Positions 1-7,001 of a DNA stretch of 14,977 nucleotides are shown in pieces. The stretch is taken from assembly GCA_023132505.1 (NCBI GenBank), contig JAGLYE010000015.1, positions 1 to 14,977 of the forward strand, given 5' to 3'. Within the stretch, counting starts at the first letter, position 1; the number at the start of each line of letters is the position of its first letter. This DNA is from Bacteroidales bacterium (GTDB taxonomy: Bacteria; Bacteroidota; Bacteroidia; Bacteroidales; B18-G4). The notes below the pieces were generated by a model. That model was not told where the DNA came from. It was given only the letters and a program-made list of their open reading frames with translations, and made no database searches. The translations under genes and the position numbers were made by a program.

Positions 1-717
1 GCATTTGTAGCATTTATTTTCATTTTTATGCTCGTTTCCCGGGCGCAGGAAGAGAACCTGTCCAAGAATAATAAACAGCGGAACCAACAAAAGGAGATCA
101 TTTACGAACCCCTTGCAGATCCTGTGCCCATTGATGACTTTCATGAGGGCGGAGGCGGGTATAGTCCCTATTTTTACTATGGTGACCTCAGCGGGATATA
201 CTTAAGCGAGGCCTGGGAGAATGGCAGTGCCGGCCTTATCGACGAGACCGCATTGAGCGGTAGCTTCAGATATAACATCTATTTACAGAAAATGGAGGCT
301 GTTATTGAAGGAGATACTTTTGCTTTTGCAAAATCATGTGAGCTGGAATGGGTGCGGATTGGCGACAGTAAATTCATCTATTCGAACTTTGTCAGAAGCG
401 ATCATGAAGTAGCTAACACCTGGTTCGAGGTTCTCTGTGAAGGGGAATGTGAGCTTCTCCTGAGAAGGTATATCAAGTACCGTGTTACCGACGGGGATGA
501 TAATAAATCAAACGATCAGCTGTATAGGTTGGAAGAGTATTATACCCGCAAAGGTGAGGGCGAAGGTGAACGCATGTACATGTCTAAAAAATCGATTTTA
601 TCCCATCTGAAGAGCCATGAGGGAGAGATAAATGATTATCTCAAATCAGAAAAACTGAAGCTGAAAAATCATGACGACCTGGTAAAATTATTTGTTTATT
701 ATAACACCCTCGATTAG
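1..717 (+). CDS. Secreted protein of unknown function (5' end outside window)
   Basis: The reading frame is open from base 1, and the codons before the first ATG (base 28) encode a hydrophobic run, AFVAFIFIFMLVSRA, followed by QEEN. This is the end of a signal peptide with a Bacteroidetes-like A|Q cleavage site, so the true start lies upstream and the ATG at 28 is internal. About 215 mature residues follow. They include a Gly-rich stretch (HEGGGGYSP), a central part rich in beta-strand patterns and aromatic residues (LSGSFRYNIYLQKMEAVIEGDTFAFAK), one CEGEC motif, and a charged, probably helical C-terminus (KSEKLKLKNHDDLVKLF). There is no lipobox, no membrane segment after the signal and no catalytic motif I recognise. 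It is probably periplasmic or surface-exposed. I cannot name the family. The gene ends tail-to-tail with hypD; the two stop codons overlap within four bases (714-717). Confidence 0.8.
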   Translation, partial: AFVAFIFIFMLVSRAQEENLSKNNKQRNQQKEIIYEPLADPVPIDDFHEGGGGYSPYFYYGDLSGIYLSEAWENGSAGLIDETALSGSFRYNIYLQKMEAVIEGDTFAFAKSCELEWVRIGDSKFIYSNFVRSDHEVANTWFEVLCEGECELLLRRYIKYRVTDGDDNKSNDQLYRLEEYYTRKGEGEGERMYMSKKSILSHLKSHEGEINDYLKSEKLKLKNHDDLVKLFVYYNTLD

Positions 718-3146
718 CCTTCAAGTCCTGTATGTTCGGTGCGGCGGATGATCTCATCCTGTAATTCCTCTGTCAGGTCGACGAAGTAGTCACTGTATCC
801 CGCCACGCGGACGATAAGGTCGCGGTATTCCTCCGGATTATTTTTTGCCTTCCGTAAAGTATCAGCATCTATCACATTGAATTGAATATGGTGCCCATCC
901 AACCTGAAATAGGATCTGATCAGCTGGCGTAGTGCTGTGATGCCTTTTTCATCCTCCAGGAAGGAAGGTGTGAACTTCTGGTTCAACAAGGTGCCTCCCG
1001 TCCGGAGATGATCCATTTTTGATGCTGATTTCAACACGGCTGTCGGTCCCTTATAATCAGCACCCTGCATGGGTGATATTCCTTCTGAAAGTGGCTTGCC
1101 GGCATGCCTTCCATCGGTTGTCGCACCGGTTATGCTTCCGAAATATACATGGCAGGTGGTTGGCAGCATATTTATGCGATAATGCCCTCCTTTCATATTC
1201 GGGCGGCCGTTCACAGCATCATAATACATCTCAAACACCCTTTGCATGAGATTGTCGGCATAGTCATCGTCATTTCCATATTTTGGGGTTTCAGTCCAAA
1301 GGCGCTTCCTGAGTTCTTCATCCTCTTTGAAATCTACTTTTACCGCATCCATCAATTTTGCAAAAGAAACAGTTTTTTGGTCGAAAACATGGTGGCTGAT
1401 GGCTGAGATCATATCTGTTATGCTTCCGATGCCAACCCCTTGTATATAATTGGTATTGTACCTGGCACCGCCTGCATTATAATCCTTTCCTTTTTCTATG
1501 CAGTCATCAGTGATCAGTGTGAGGAAGGGGACAGGGAGGTGTTTTGCATATAATTCTTCAATGATATTATTTCCCCGGATCTTAATGTCGATGAAATGCT
1601 GTAGTTGGATGTTAAAGGCCTTGAAAACGCCTTCGATAGATTCAAAATTTTCAGGATTACCGGTTTCCGGTCCGATCTTTTTCCCGCTTCGCGGATCAAT
1701 TCCGTTATTGAGGGTAATCTCCAGTACTTTTGGCAGGTTGAAGTATCCTGTGAGTATATAGGCTTCCTTGCCAAAGGCTCCGGTTTCCACGCATCCGCTG
1801 GCGCCCCCGTTACGGGCATCGACCAGGTCTTTGCCCTGCCTGAGCATTTCCTCTATGATAGCATCCGTATTGAAGATAGATGGTTGTCCGAACCCCGTTT
1901 TGATGATCTTAAGGGCTCTGTCGATAAAAGCATCCGGGTTTTTTTTGCTCACCTGAAGCATAGAACCGGGCTGCACAAGCCTCATCTCTTCGATCACATC
2001 CAGGATGAGGAAACTCAACTCATTCACAGCATCCGAACCATCTGCCTTTACACCACCAGTATTTATCAGGGAGAAGTCAGTGTAAGTATTGCTTTCCTTT
2101 GCAGTAATCCCAACCTTTGGCGGAGCAGGGTGGTTGTTGAACTTGATCCAGAAAGCCTGCAATAACTCCTTCGCTCTTTCCCTGCCCCCTGCACCCTGCC
2201 CCTGTCCCTCGTCCCCCGTCCCCCGTCCCCTGTCCCTCGTCCCTCGTCCTCCGTCCCCTGCACCCATTTCACTTTGAAAGAACGGGAACAAATGCTGATC
2301 CAGCCGCCCCGGATTGAACGAATCCCACGGGTTAAGCTCAGTGATCACGGCCAGGTGTACGAACCAGTAATATTGAAGTGCCTGCCAGAAATTCTCAGGA
2401 GGATTGGCAGGAATATGCCTGCAGTTTTTCTCCATCTCCAGCAGTTCAGCCTTTTTTTTATCATCTGTTTCCTTATCGGCAAGCACGGCAAGTGCATCTG
2501 CATGACGTAAGGCAAAGCTTATAAGGGCATCGGCCACAATGTCCATAGCCATTAATTCCTCTTTCTTGTTGTTGGCTTCGGGGTCGTTGATAAGGTCAAG
2601 TTTTTCAATGCTGCCCCTGATCTTATTCTTGAAATCCAGCATCCCCATGCGATAGATCTTATCGTCGAGAACCGTATGTCCGGGAGCACGTTGTTCAAGA
2701 AATTCAGTAAAGATGCCGGCAGAGTAGCAATCCTTCCATTCCGGGCTCATTTCCTCAAAAATGCGTTCCCGCATTGATCTGCCGGCCCAATGTTGTGCTA
2801 CTTCAGTGGTAAGCACTTTCTTTGTCTTGTCTGATACTTTGAAGGAAACTTTCTCCCTGTCATTCAGTATTTGCAGGTCTTCCCGGGTATGGACACATAT
2901 CTCCGGAAAGGTTGGGGTGGCCTTGGGTTCGGGACCCCTTTCACCTACGATTAGTTCATCTTTTCCAATGTAGATCTTTTTATTATTCAGGATGTAGCTT
3001 AGGGCCCTGGCACGTTTTACAGGGATAGAAGCGTCATTATCGATGTCTTTTTGATAGAATTCTGTAAGCAGCATAGCCCTTTCTTCAGAAATGCACGGAA
3101 TGGCATCCAGGCTGTTTTGACGCAATGTTTTGATCCTGCTATTCAT
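714..3146 (-). CDS. hypD: Glycyl radical enzyme, trans-4-hydroxy-L-proline dehydratase (HypD) type
   Basis: An 810-residue glycyl radical enzyme. The HypD reaction is radical dehydration of trans-4-hydroxy-L-proline to (S)-1-pyrroline-5-carboxylate in the cytoplasm of anaerobes. The Cys loop is SGCVETGAFG (Cys452, Glu454) and the Gly loop is VRVAGYSDYF (Gly783). Using C. difficile HypD numbering from memory (H160, D278, S334, D339, F340, C434, E436, Y450, T645, G765), each residue has an identical counterpart here: H157, D275, S352, D357, F358, C452, E454, Y468, T663, G783. The offset changes from -3 to +18, because residues about 295-323 are an extra Gly/Arg/Asp-rich loop encoded by a 7-bp DNA repeat. 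The start is supported by the family N-terminus. A GGAGGA ribosome-binding sequence overlaps the stop region of the activase gene, 9 bp upstream, which suggests translational coupling. The name is shared with an unrelated hydrogenase-maturation gene. Other dehydratase-class glycyl radical enzymes are less likely. Confidence 0.88.
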   Translation of the reverse strand: MNSRIKTLRQNSLDAIPCISEERAMLLTEFYQKDIDNDASIPVKRARALSYILNNKKIYIGKDELIVGERGPEPKATPTFPEICVHTREDLQILNDREKVSFKVSDKTKKVLTTEVAQHWAGRSMRERIFEEMSPEWKDCYSAGIFTEFLEQRAPGHTVLDDKIYRMGMLDFKNKIRGSIEKLDLINDPEANNKKEELMAMDIVADALISFALRHADALAVLADKETDDKKKAELLEMEKNCRHIPANPPENFWQALQYYWFVHLAVITELNPWDSFNPGRLDQHLFPFFQSEMGAGDGGRGTRDRGRGTGDEGQGQGAGGRERAKELLQAFWIKFNNHPAPPKVGITAKESNTYTDFSLINTGGVKADGSDAVNELSFLILDVIEEMRLVQPGSMLQVSKKNPDAFIDRALKIIKTGFGQPSIFNTDAIIEEMLRQGKDLVDARNGGASGCVETGAFGKEAYILTGYFNLPKVLEITLNNGIDPRSGKKIGPETGNPENFESIEGVFKAFNIQLQHFIDIKIRGNNIIEELYAKHLPVPFLTLITDDCIEKGKDYNAGGARYNTNYIQGVGIGSITDMISAISHHVFDQKTVSFAKLMDAVKVDFKEDEELRKRLWTETPKYGNDDDYADNLMQRVFEMYYDAVNGRPNMKGGHYRINMLPTTCHVYFGSITGATTDGRHAGKPLSEGISPMQGADYKGPTAVLKSASKMDHLRTGGTLLNQKFTPSFLEDEKGITALRQLIRSYFRLDGHHIQFNVIDADTLRKAKNNPEEYRDLIVRVAGYSDYFVDLTEELQDEIIRRTEHTGLEG
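2180..2263. repeat. GC-rich heptamer array inside hypD (12 units)
   Basis: Twelve contiguous degenerate 7-mers, 84 bp, on the + strand. The first three and the last are CCCTGCC/CCCTGCA-like; the central eight follow CYYGTCC (CTCGTCC, CCCGTCC, CCTGTCC). Base composition is sharply different from the flanks. Read through hypD on the minus strand it encodes residues about 295-323 as a 7-residue repeat of the type (G/R)D(G/R)GRGT. Because 84 is divisible by 3, the frame is kept. Compared with C. difficile HypD the net gain is 21 residues (63 bp), which equals nine heptamers. It lies in a variable stretch between PFFQSEMG and RERAKELLQAF, away from the active-site segments. Confidence 0.85.
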
Positions 3147-3155
3147 GATCGGGAA

Positions 3156-3920
3156 TTATCCTCCTATATTAACGTTAAAATCGTATGATCTAAATAAATC
3201 TCGGATCTCTTCGATCCTTTCTTTGCCCGGGGCCGTCAATTTTGTATTACTGCTAATAAAATCTGTTTTCTGTTGTTTTTCAAATCCCAGGGCATGATAG
3301 GAGAGGAGGTCGATATCAACATCCCCCTTTCCTTTCAGCATTACAGCAATACTAATTAGATTCTCGTCATCTGCAGTCATCTCATTCACCAGTGGAATCC
3401 TGATCCTGAAAGGGATCTTGCTTTTGGCCAGGTGATCCAGGTTAGCATGAATTAGACTGTTATCGGTGCCCGTATAAAGATTATGCTTTTTGTTGTCGAT
3501 GATCTTCAGGTCAAAAAGTACGAGGTCAGTTAAGGCTACCACCTCCTTGAAAATACCGGTGGGTGCATATCCAGAAGTATCAACAGTAGTATGAATATTC
3601 AGTTCCCTGAGCTTTTTGAGTATTTCCAGGAGGAATTCGGTTTGCATCAGCGGTTCACCACCTGAAAAGCTTACCCCACCACCGGATTCATCAAAGAAGA
3701 CCCTGTCTTTCAATACTTCTTCCAGAAGTTCATCAATAGAGTATATTTTTATCCCTGCCGGAATTTTGTCACCTTCTGAAGACTCAAGGAACTGTGGAAT
3801 CCCTTCTGCGTTGTGGCACCATACACATTGCAAGGGACAACCCTGGAAAAAGACTGTAGTCCGGATCCCGGGACCGTCGTGGATTGAAAAACGTTGTATG
3901 TTAAATATATATGCATGCAT
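3156..3920 (-). CDS. Glycyl radical enzyme activase (radical SAM, PFL-AE-like, compact)
   Basis: A 254-residue radical SAM protein that should install the glycyl radical on Gly783 of the enzyme encoded 9 bp downstream. The N-terminus reads FSIHDGPGIRTTVFFQGCPLQCVWCHN, with the cluster cysteines C28, C32 and C35 in the CX3CX2C arrangement followed by HN, as in activases. GGEP (87-90) is the SAM-binding motif, and the later part contains DTSGY and LFDLKIID, as in the pyruvate formate-lyase activase family. These three are the only cysteines. There is no ferredoxin-like insert with extra [4Fe-4S] motifs after CHN, although activases of dehydratase-type glycyl radical enzymes commonly carry one. 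The length fits pyruvate formate-lyase activase rather than the roughly 300-residue activases. Start: ATG at 3920, with a weak GCAGG sequence upstream. Function as an activase is near certain; pairing with HypD is inferred from adjacency. Confidence 0.9.
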   Translation of the reverse strand: MHAYIFNIQRFSIHDGPGIRTTVFFQGCPLQCVWCHNAEGIPQFLESSEGDKIPAGIKIYSIDELLEEVLKDRVFFDESGGGVSFSGGEPLMQTEFLLEILKKLRELNIHTTVDTSGYAPTGIFKEVVALTDLVLFDLKIIDNKKHNLYTGTDNSLIHANLDHLAKSKIPFRIRIPLVNEMTADDENLISIAVMLKGKGDVDIDLLSYHALGFEKQQKTDFISSNTKLTAPGKERIEEIRDLFRSYDFNVNIGG

Positions 3921-3978
3921 AATACCTGCTCATGAAAGCAATTATTGAAAAAAACAGGGAAACTGAGAGGAGAATGGA

Positions 3979-4053
3979 TTAGTAAATCCAGCATTCGAAG
4001 AGCCCTTTCCAGGACTTCTTGTACCATTTGCCGTGTATGAATGTATCAGGCAT
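3979..4053 (-). CDS. Possible 24-codon leader ORF upstream of the activase
   Basis: An ATG-to-TAA frame of 24 codons lies about 20 bases downstream of a -7 promoter element on the same strand and about 58 bases before the activase start. The product contains MPDTFIHGKWYKK and SWKGLFECWIY. Three of its 24 residues are Trp and it is rich in Lys and aromatic residues, which is unusual for random sequence. A weak AGAG lies 6-9 bases before the ATG. Its stop falls within a 6-bp hairpin (TGGATT/AATCCA, 3975-3990). It could be a small peptide, a leader that couples or attenuates the operon, the remnant of a lost gene, or chance. No family is recognised. Confidence 0.35.
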   Translation of the reverse strand: MPDTFIHGKWYKKSWKGLFECWIY

Positions 4054-4073
4054 AATAAGCTCTGCTTGTGTTA

Positions 4074-4081
4074 CAAAGATA
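4074..4081 (-). promoter_or_regulatory. Bacteroidetes -7 element for the activase-hypD operon
   Basis: The minus strand reads TATCTTTG, an exact match to the Bacteroidetes TAnnTTTG -7 consensus. I see no clear -33 TTG at the usual spacing. Transcription would start near 4067, giving a leader of about 145 bases before the activase ATG at 3920, with the 24-codon ORF inside it. Confidence 0.5.
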
Positions 4082-4100
4082 ATACATTTTTCAATGAATT

Positions 4101-4188
4101 GCCACAGGGGCACAGGGTCACAGAGTTGCACAGTGTTTTTATGAACAATGAAACCCTGTGTGCTTGAAAAGCACTGTGTCTACGTGGC
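4101..4188. repeat. Imperfect inverted-repeat element, GCCAC...GTGGC, with 8-bp units
   Basis: An 88-bp intergenic element with ends GCCAC (4101-4105) and GTGGC (4184-4188). Inside it are CACAGGG (4103-4109) paired with CCCTGTG (4154-4160), and CACAGTG (4129-4135) paired with CACTGTG (4172-4178). The left arm repeats CACAGGGG / CACAGGGT / CACAGAGT at an 8-bp period. It begins 7 bases past the stop of the gene at 4195-6828, so it would form the 3' end of that transcript, or act as a boundary ahead of the activase promoter. The overall plan resembles the element at 9680-9763. Confidence 0.6.
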
Positions 4189-4194
4189 CATTGA

Positions 4195-6828
4195 TTATTC
4201 CGGATCCTGGATACAACGAAAGCCCACCGTTGATGCACGATCAAATCCGGGGCTGACCTGTAAAAGCATCTGTTGCCGTTCCGGAGATTGTGTACCACCC
4301 TGTATATACCACCAGCTGGATTCCGGCTTATAATAGCTACCCCCTTTGATGATGATAAAAGTATGGGATCCATTGTCGTAACGGTCATTGGTCATCTCCC
4401 AGACTTTGCCTGTTTGCAAATCCGTTTTTTGCACTGCATACTGCCATTCCAGCTCAGTGGGGAGCCGCTTTCCTGCCCATTCAGCATATGCCAGGGCATC
4501 TTCATAGTCCACATACACCACCGGGTCGTCTGCGATTGAATCAGGATAAGTGCCGTCTGTCCAGTGTTTCAGGAAATTATCTTTGATCCTCGTCTGGTAC
4601 CCGCTTTCCTCCAGGAATTCCCTGAATCGGGCATTGCTGACAGGCTGTTTGTCGATATAAAAATCCTGCAGGTTCGTATCGACCGGAGTTGCCGGCCCCG
4701 GATATGGGATGAACTGGTCGTTTTGCTCCGTGACATAGGAAAATGGGCCGCCTTTTACTTTCAATGTTTCTTTTTTATCAGTCGGTCCCGGGGTCTTACG
4801 GCATTCAGATATCAACCACGGTTTACCACTACTGGTTTTATATATTACTTCATCCAGCAGCTCTTCTTCTCCGAAAAGCGAAAGTATGATTTTCTCCTCA
4901 CCGGCGAGCCAGTGTCCGGGGATGAATACAGGCTTCTCTCCCAATTCAATTAACTCAACAGTACCTTCATAAGATTTTCCTGATTTCCAGATGACTATTT
5001 TCTTACCCTCCGAGGCAGTAATTGAAAATTGGTGATTTCTGTCATCGACCTTGATCAATTCCGGAAAGGCTGCAATACAATCCAGGTTGCCCTCCCTTCG
5101 TGTACCTTGATATGATCTTTTGTACGGATCAATATTTACCGGCAGATAATGTTTACCATTTTTGAGAACAACTTCTATTTCTTCTTCGTTCAACAGGCTG
5201 ATATAATGGTAGCCTTCTTTCGGTTCTATCTCTATCAGTGGGCCTTCATAGCCACCTGGCTCAAAAGAGAGTATGGTGTATAGGGTCTTGTTGACAGTTG
5301 GCCATTTATTTACCCAAATGCTGTCTTTCAGGCTTGGGATCAAGGGCGTCCAGTTCGGTGAAAGAAATGCATTTGAGTTCTGCCTGAGGATCATGCTTGT
5401 TCTTCCCAGGTACCTGAGGTCTTCTTTGCCTGCTTCCGGCCGTCCGGGTCCCATAGAATTCAATTCAACACCGTATCCATTGAAGAATGAGATCGCCATT
5501 TCCCTCTTCAGGTCTTTATCACGGATCTCAAGAACCCTGAATATGGCAAATTCCGGCTTAATGAGTTTATTCAGGTTCAGGGGAGGGGAGTAGAAGATGG
5601 CATTGTGCACCCTCCCGGCTACTATGCCCGGCATATCCTTCACCACCGCCATGCCTTCGCTGTACATTATCACTCCCGGCTTGATGCTGTCGGCAACTTG
5701 CTGAAGCCTTTCATTGGATTTTCCGCTGCAGTCCAGGACCACCCCATCTGCATCTGTTGCTTCGATGACCGATGCAATTCCTTTGTAAGGGTCTTCCTTC
5801 CGTGTACTTTCGTCCCAGGGGTTGAAACATATAAAGAACTTTGTATTAACCAAACGGCTATGATTTATTTGATAGCGTAAACTTGATAGTCCGCCAGGCA
5901 GATCACGGAATAGATCCCATTGATTCCTTTCATCCAGCCCGAGACGTGGCCATGTTGGCCAGAGTGCATAGATATCGTAACCGCCAAATAAGTAATTTCC
6001 ATTTGATAAATATGAGGTTAGCTCATACCATCCATATTCTTTATTATAAAAGTCCTTGTCCCACGCAAAATTCAATCCTACAACATAGGCATGTCTAATC
6101 CATTCCAGATCCTCACGCTCAAATAGCGTATTATCAAATTCATCAAGATCGTAGAGATAGTTTTCCCGGAAGATCTTCTTCAGGCCGTTTTGCCAAGGGC
6201 CGGGGAATAATTCAAAGTGGAATTCATACAGTACACTTCCTCCGGGGAAAAGCAGGGTTTTACATCTGTGTTTTTGTGCCTGTTCCACATCTGTTCTGCG
6301 GCATAATCCGCAAATGGAGAGAGTGTCATTAATCTCAAAACTCCCGTATCCCAATTCCCAGGCATTGTCGGGGAGGATAACCCCCACAGCACCCAGGCCG
6401 GGGCGGAAAAGCTTTGCTCTTGTCAGGGACCATGGGCCGCTGGAAGTGATGTATGTATGCAGGGGATCGGTTCCGAAAGGGACCACATTTTCAAGGGTGA
6501 TGGTATCTTTTCTTTTATTGATGAATTCTACTGTGGCGGTCGTATATCCTGTTTTGGTAAACCTTGCCATGATTCCATTATCGAACATCAGAAGCGTGTG
6601 TTCCGGCATCATGGAAACCTTTGCATGATCAGAGCTGATCTCCTCATCATTCAGAATAAAACTGAACATGGGGGTCTTAGGGATGCTGATATTGGTTCCT
6701 TTAGCTGTATTTAAACCTTCCACGCTTATTCCATGGCCTGAGTTATAATAAATATCCTGGGCTTCTATGCCAACATGAATGCTCAATGTCAGGATCAGTA
6801 AATAGTTTGTGATTAGTATTTTTCTCAT
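4195..6828 (-). CDS. Secreted glycoside-hydrolase-like protein with C-terminal degenerate FGE/SUMF1-type domain
   Basis: 877 residues from the ATG at 6828. This start is chosen because it opens a signal peptide (MRKILITNYLLILTLSIHVGIEA|QD) preceded by GCGGGGAG; a start 18 codons earlier would bury the signal. Residues about 25-235 look like a beta-sandwich. Residues about 240-500 look like a TIM-barrel hydrolase with conserved-looking blocks (LWPTWPRLGLDERNQWDL, FFICFNPWDES, DADGVVLDCSG, VIMYSEGMAV, GRVHNAIFYSP). Asp366 and Glu391 sit where a clan-D-like or related glycosidase would place catalytic acids, but this is inference. A beta-rich linker follows. Residues about 715-877 are an FGE/SUMF1-type fold (FYIDKQPVSNARFREFL, AYAEWAGKRLPTELEWQYA, GKVWEMTND, IKGGSYY, STVGFRC). 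The FGE fold lacks the catalytic cysteine pair and much of the usual middle region, so it is probably a binding or structural module. Substrate unknown; export suggests a carbohydrate outside the cell. Confidence 0.75.
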   Translation of the reverse strand: MRKILITNYLLILTLSIHVGIEAQDIYYNSGHGISVEGLNTAKGTNISIPKTPMFSFILNDEEISSDHAKVSMMPEHTLLMFDNGIMARFTKTGYTTATVEFINKRKDTITLENVVPFGTDPLHTYITSSGPWSLTRAKLFRPGLGAVGVILPDNAWELGYGSFEINDTLSICGLCRRTDVEQAQKHRCKTLLFPGGSVLYEFHFELFPGPWQNGLKKIFRENYLYDLDEFDNTLFEREDLEWIRHAYVVGLNFAWDKDFYNKEYGWYELTSYLSNGNYLFGGYDIYALWPTWPRLGLDERNQWDLFRDLPGGLSSLRYQINHSRLVNTKFFICFNPWDESTRKEDPYKGIASVIEATDADGVVLDCSGKSNERLQQVADSIKPGVIMYSEGMAVVKDMPGIVAGRVHNAIFYSPPLNLNKLIKPEFAIFRVLEIRDKDLKREMAISFFNGYGVELNSMGPGRPEAGKEDLRYLGRTSMILRQNSNAFLSPNWTPLIPSLKDSIWVNKWPTVNKTLYTILSFEPGGYEGPLIEIEPKEGYHYISLLNEEEIEVVLKNGKHYLPVNIDPYKRSYQGTRREGNLDCIAAFPELIKVDDRNHQFSITASEGKKIVIWKSGKSYEGTVELIELGEKPVFIPGHWLAGEEKIILSLFGEEELLDEVIYKTSSGKPWLISECRKTPGPTDKKETLKVKGGPFSYVTEQNDQFIPYPGPATPVDTNLQDFYIDKQPVSNARFREFLEESGYQTRIKDNFLKHWTDGTYPDSIADDPVVYVDYEDALAYAEWAGKRLPTELEWQYAVQKTDLQTGKVWEMTNDRYDNGSHTFIIIKGGSYYKPESSWWYIQGGTQSPERQQMLLQVSPGFDRASTVGFRCIQDPE

Positions 6829-6849
6829 TATTCTCCCCGCAATTTTATT

Positions 6850-6857
6850 TAAAGGTA
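6850..6857 (-). promoter_or_regulatory. Weak -7-like element upstream of the GH-like/FGE gene
   Basis: The minus strand reads TACCTTTA, one mismatch from TAnnTTTG, 21 bases before the chosen ATG at 6828. No convincing -33 element is visible. It supports the downstream start over the one at 6882, because transcription from here would begin inside the longer frame. Confidence 0.3.
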
Positions 6858-7001
6858 AAAATAATTGAAAAACCGGGGACATTTTTAAGTATTCGGTATT
6901 AATAAGTAAAAGGAATTAATATAATTAATAATATCATAACTAAGACAATCATTAAAGCTGATTATTACTCTCTGATTTTTGAGTTCAGAGGCTATAAGGT
7001 A

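Noticed and set aside
1605..2165. A 186-codon + strand ORF.
   Set aside because: It lies wholly antisense to conserved hypD coding sequence, including the Cys loop, and shows no recognisable domain.
2066..2277. Short ORFs on both strands crossing the GC-rich heptamer array (Gly/Arg/Asp-rich on minus, Pro/Ser/Cys-rich on plus).
   Set aside because: A 7-bp repeat without stop codons stays open in several frames. The hypD frame is supported on both sides by conserved sequence; the others are not.
714..3146. Alternative identities for the glycyl radical enzyme (pyruvate formate-lyase, choline TMA-lyase, glycerol dehydratase).
   Set aside because: Pyruvate formate-lyase has a two-Cys active site not seen here. 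Overall wording and the ten mapped active-site residues fit HypD best, though a phylogeny was not run.
3749..4027. A 92-codon minus-strand ORF overlapping the activase start.
   Set aside because: It overlaps the conserved activase N-terminus in another frame; only the separate 24-codon frame at 3979-4053 was kept, at low confidence.
6829..6882. An 18-codon N-terminal extension of the GH-like/FGE protein.
   Set aside because: It would place the signal peptide inside the chain, and a -7-like element lies within it.
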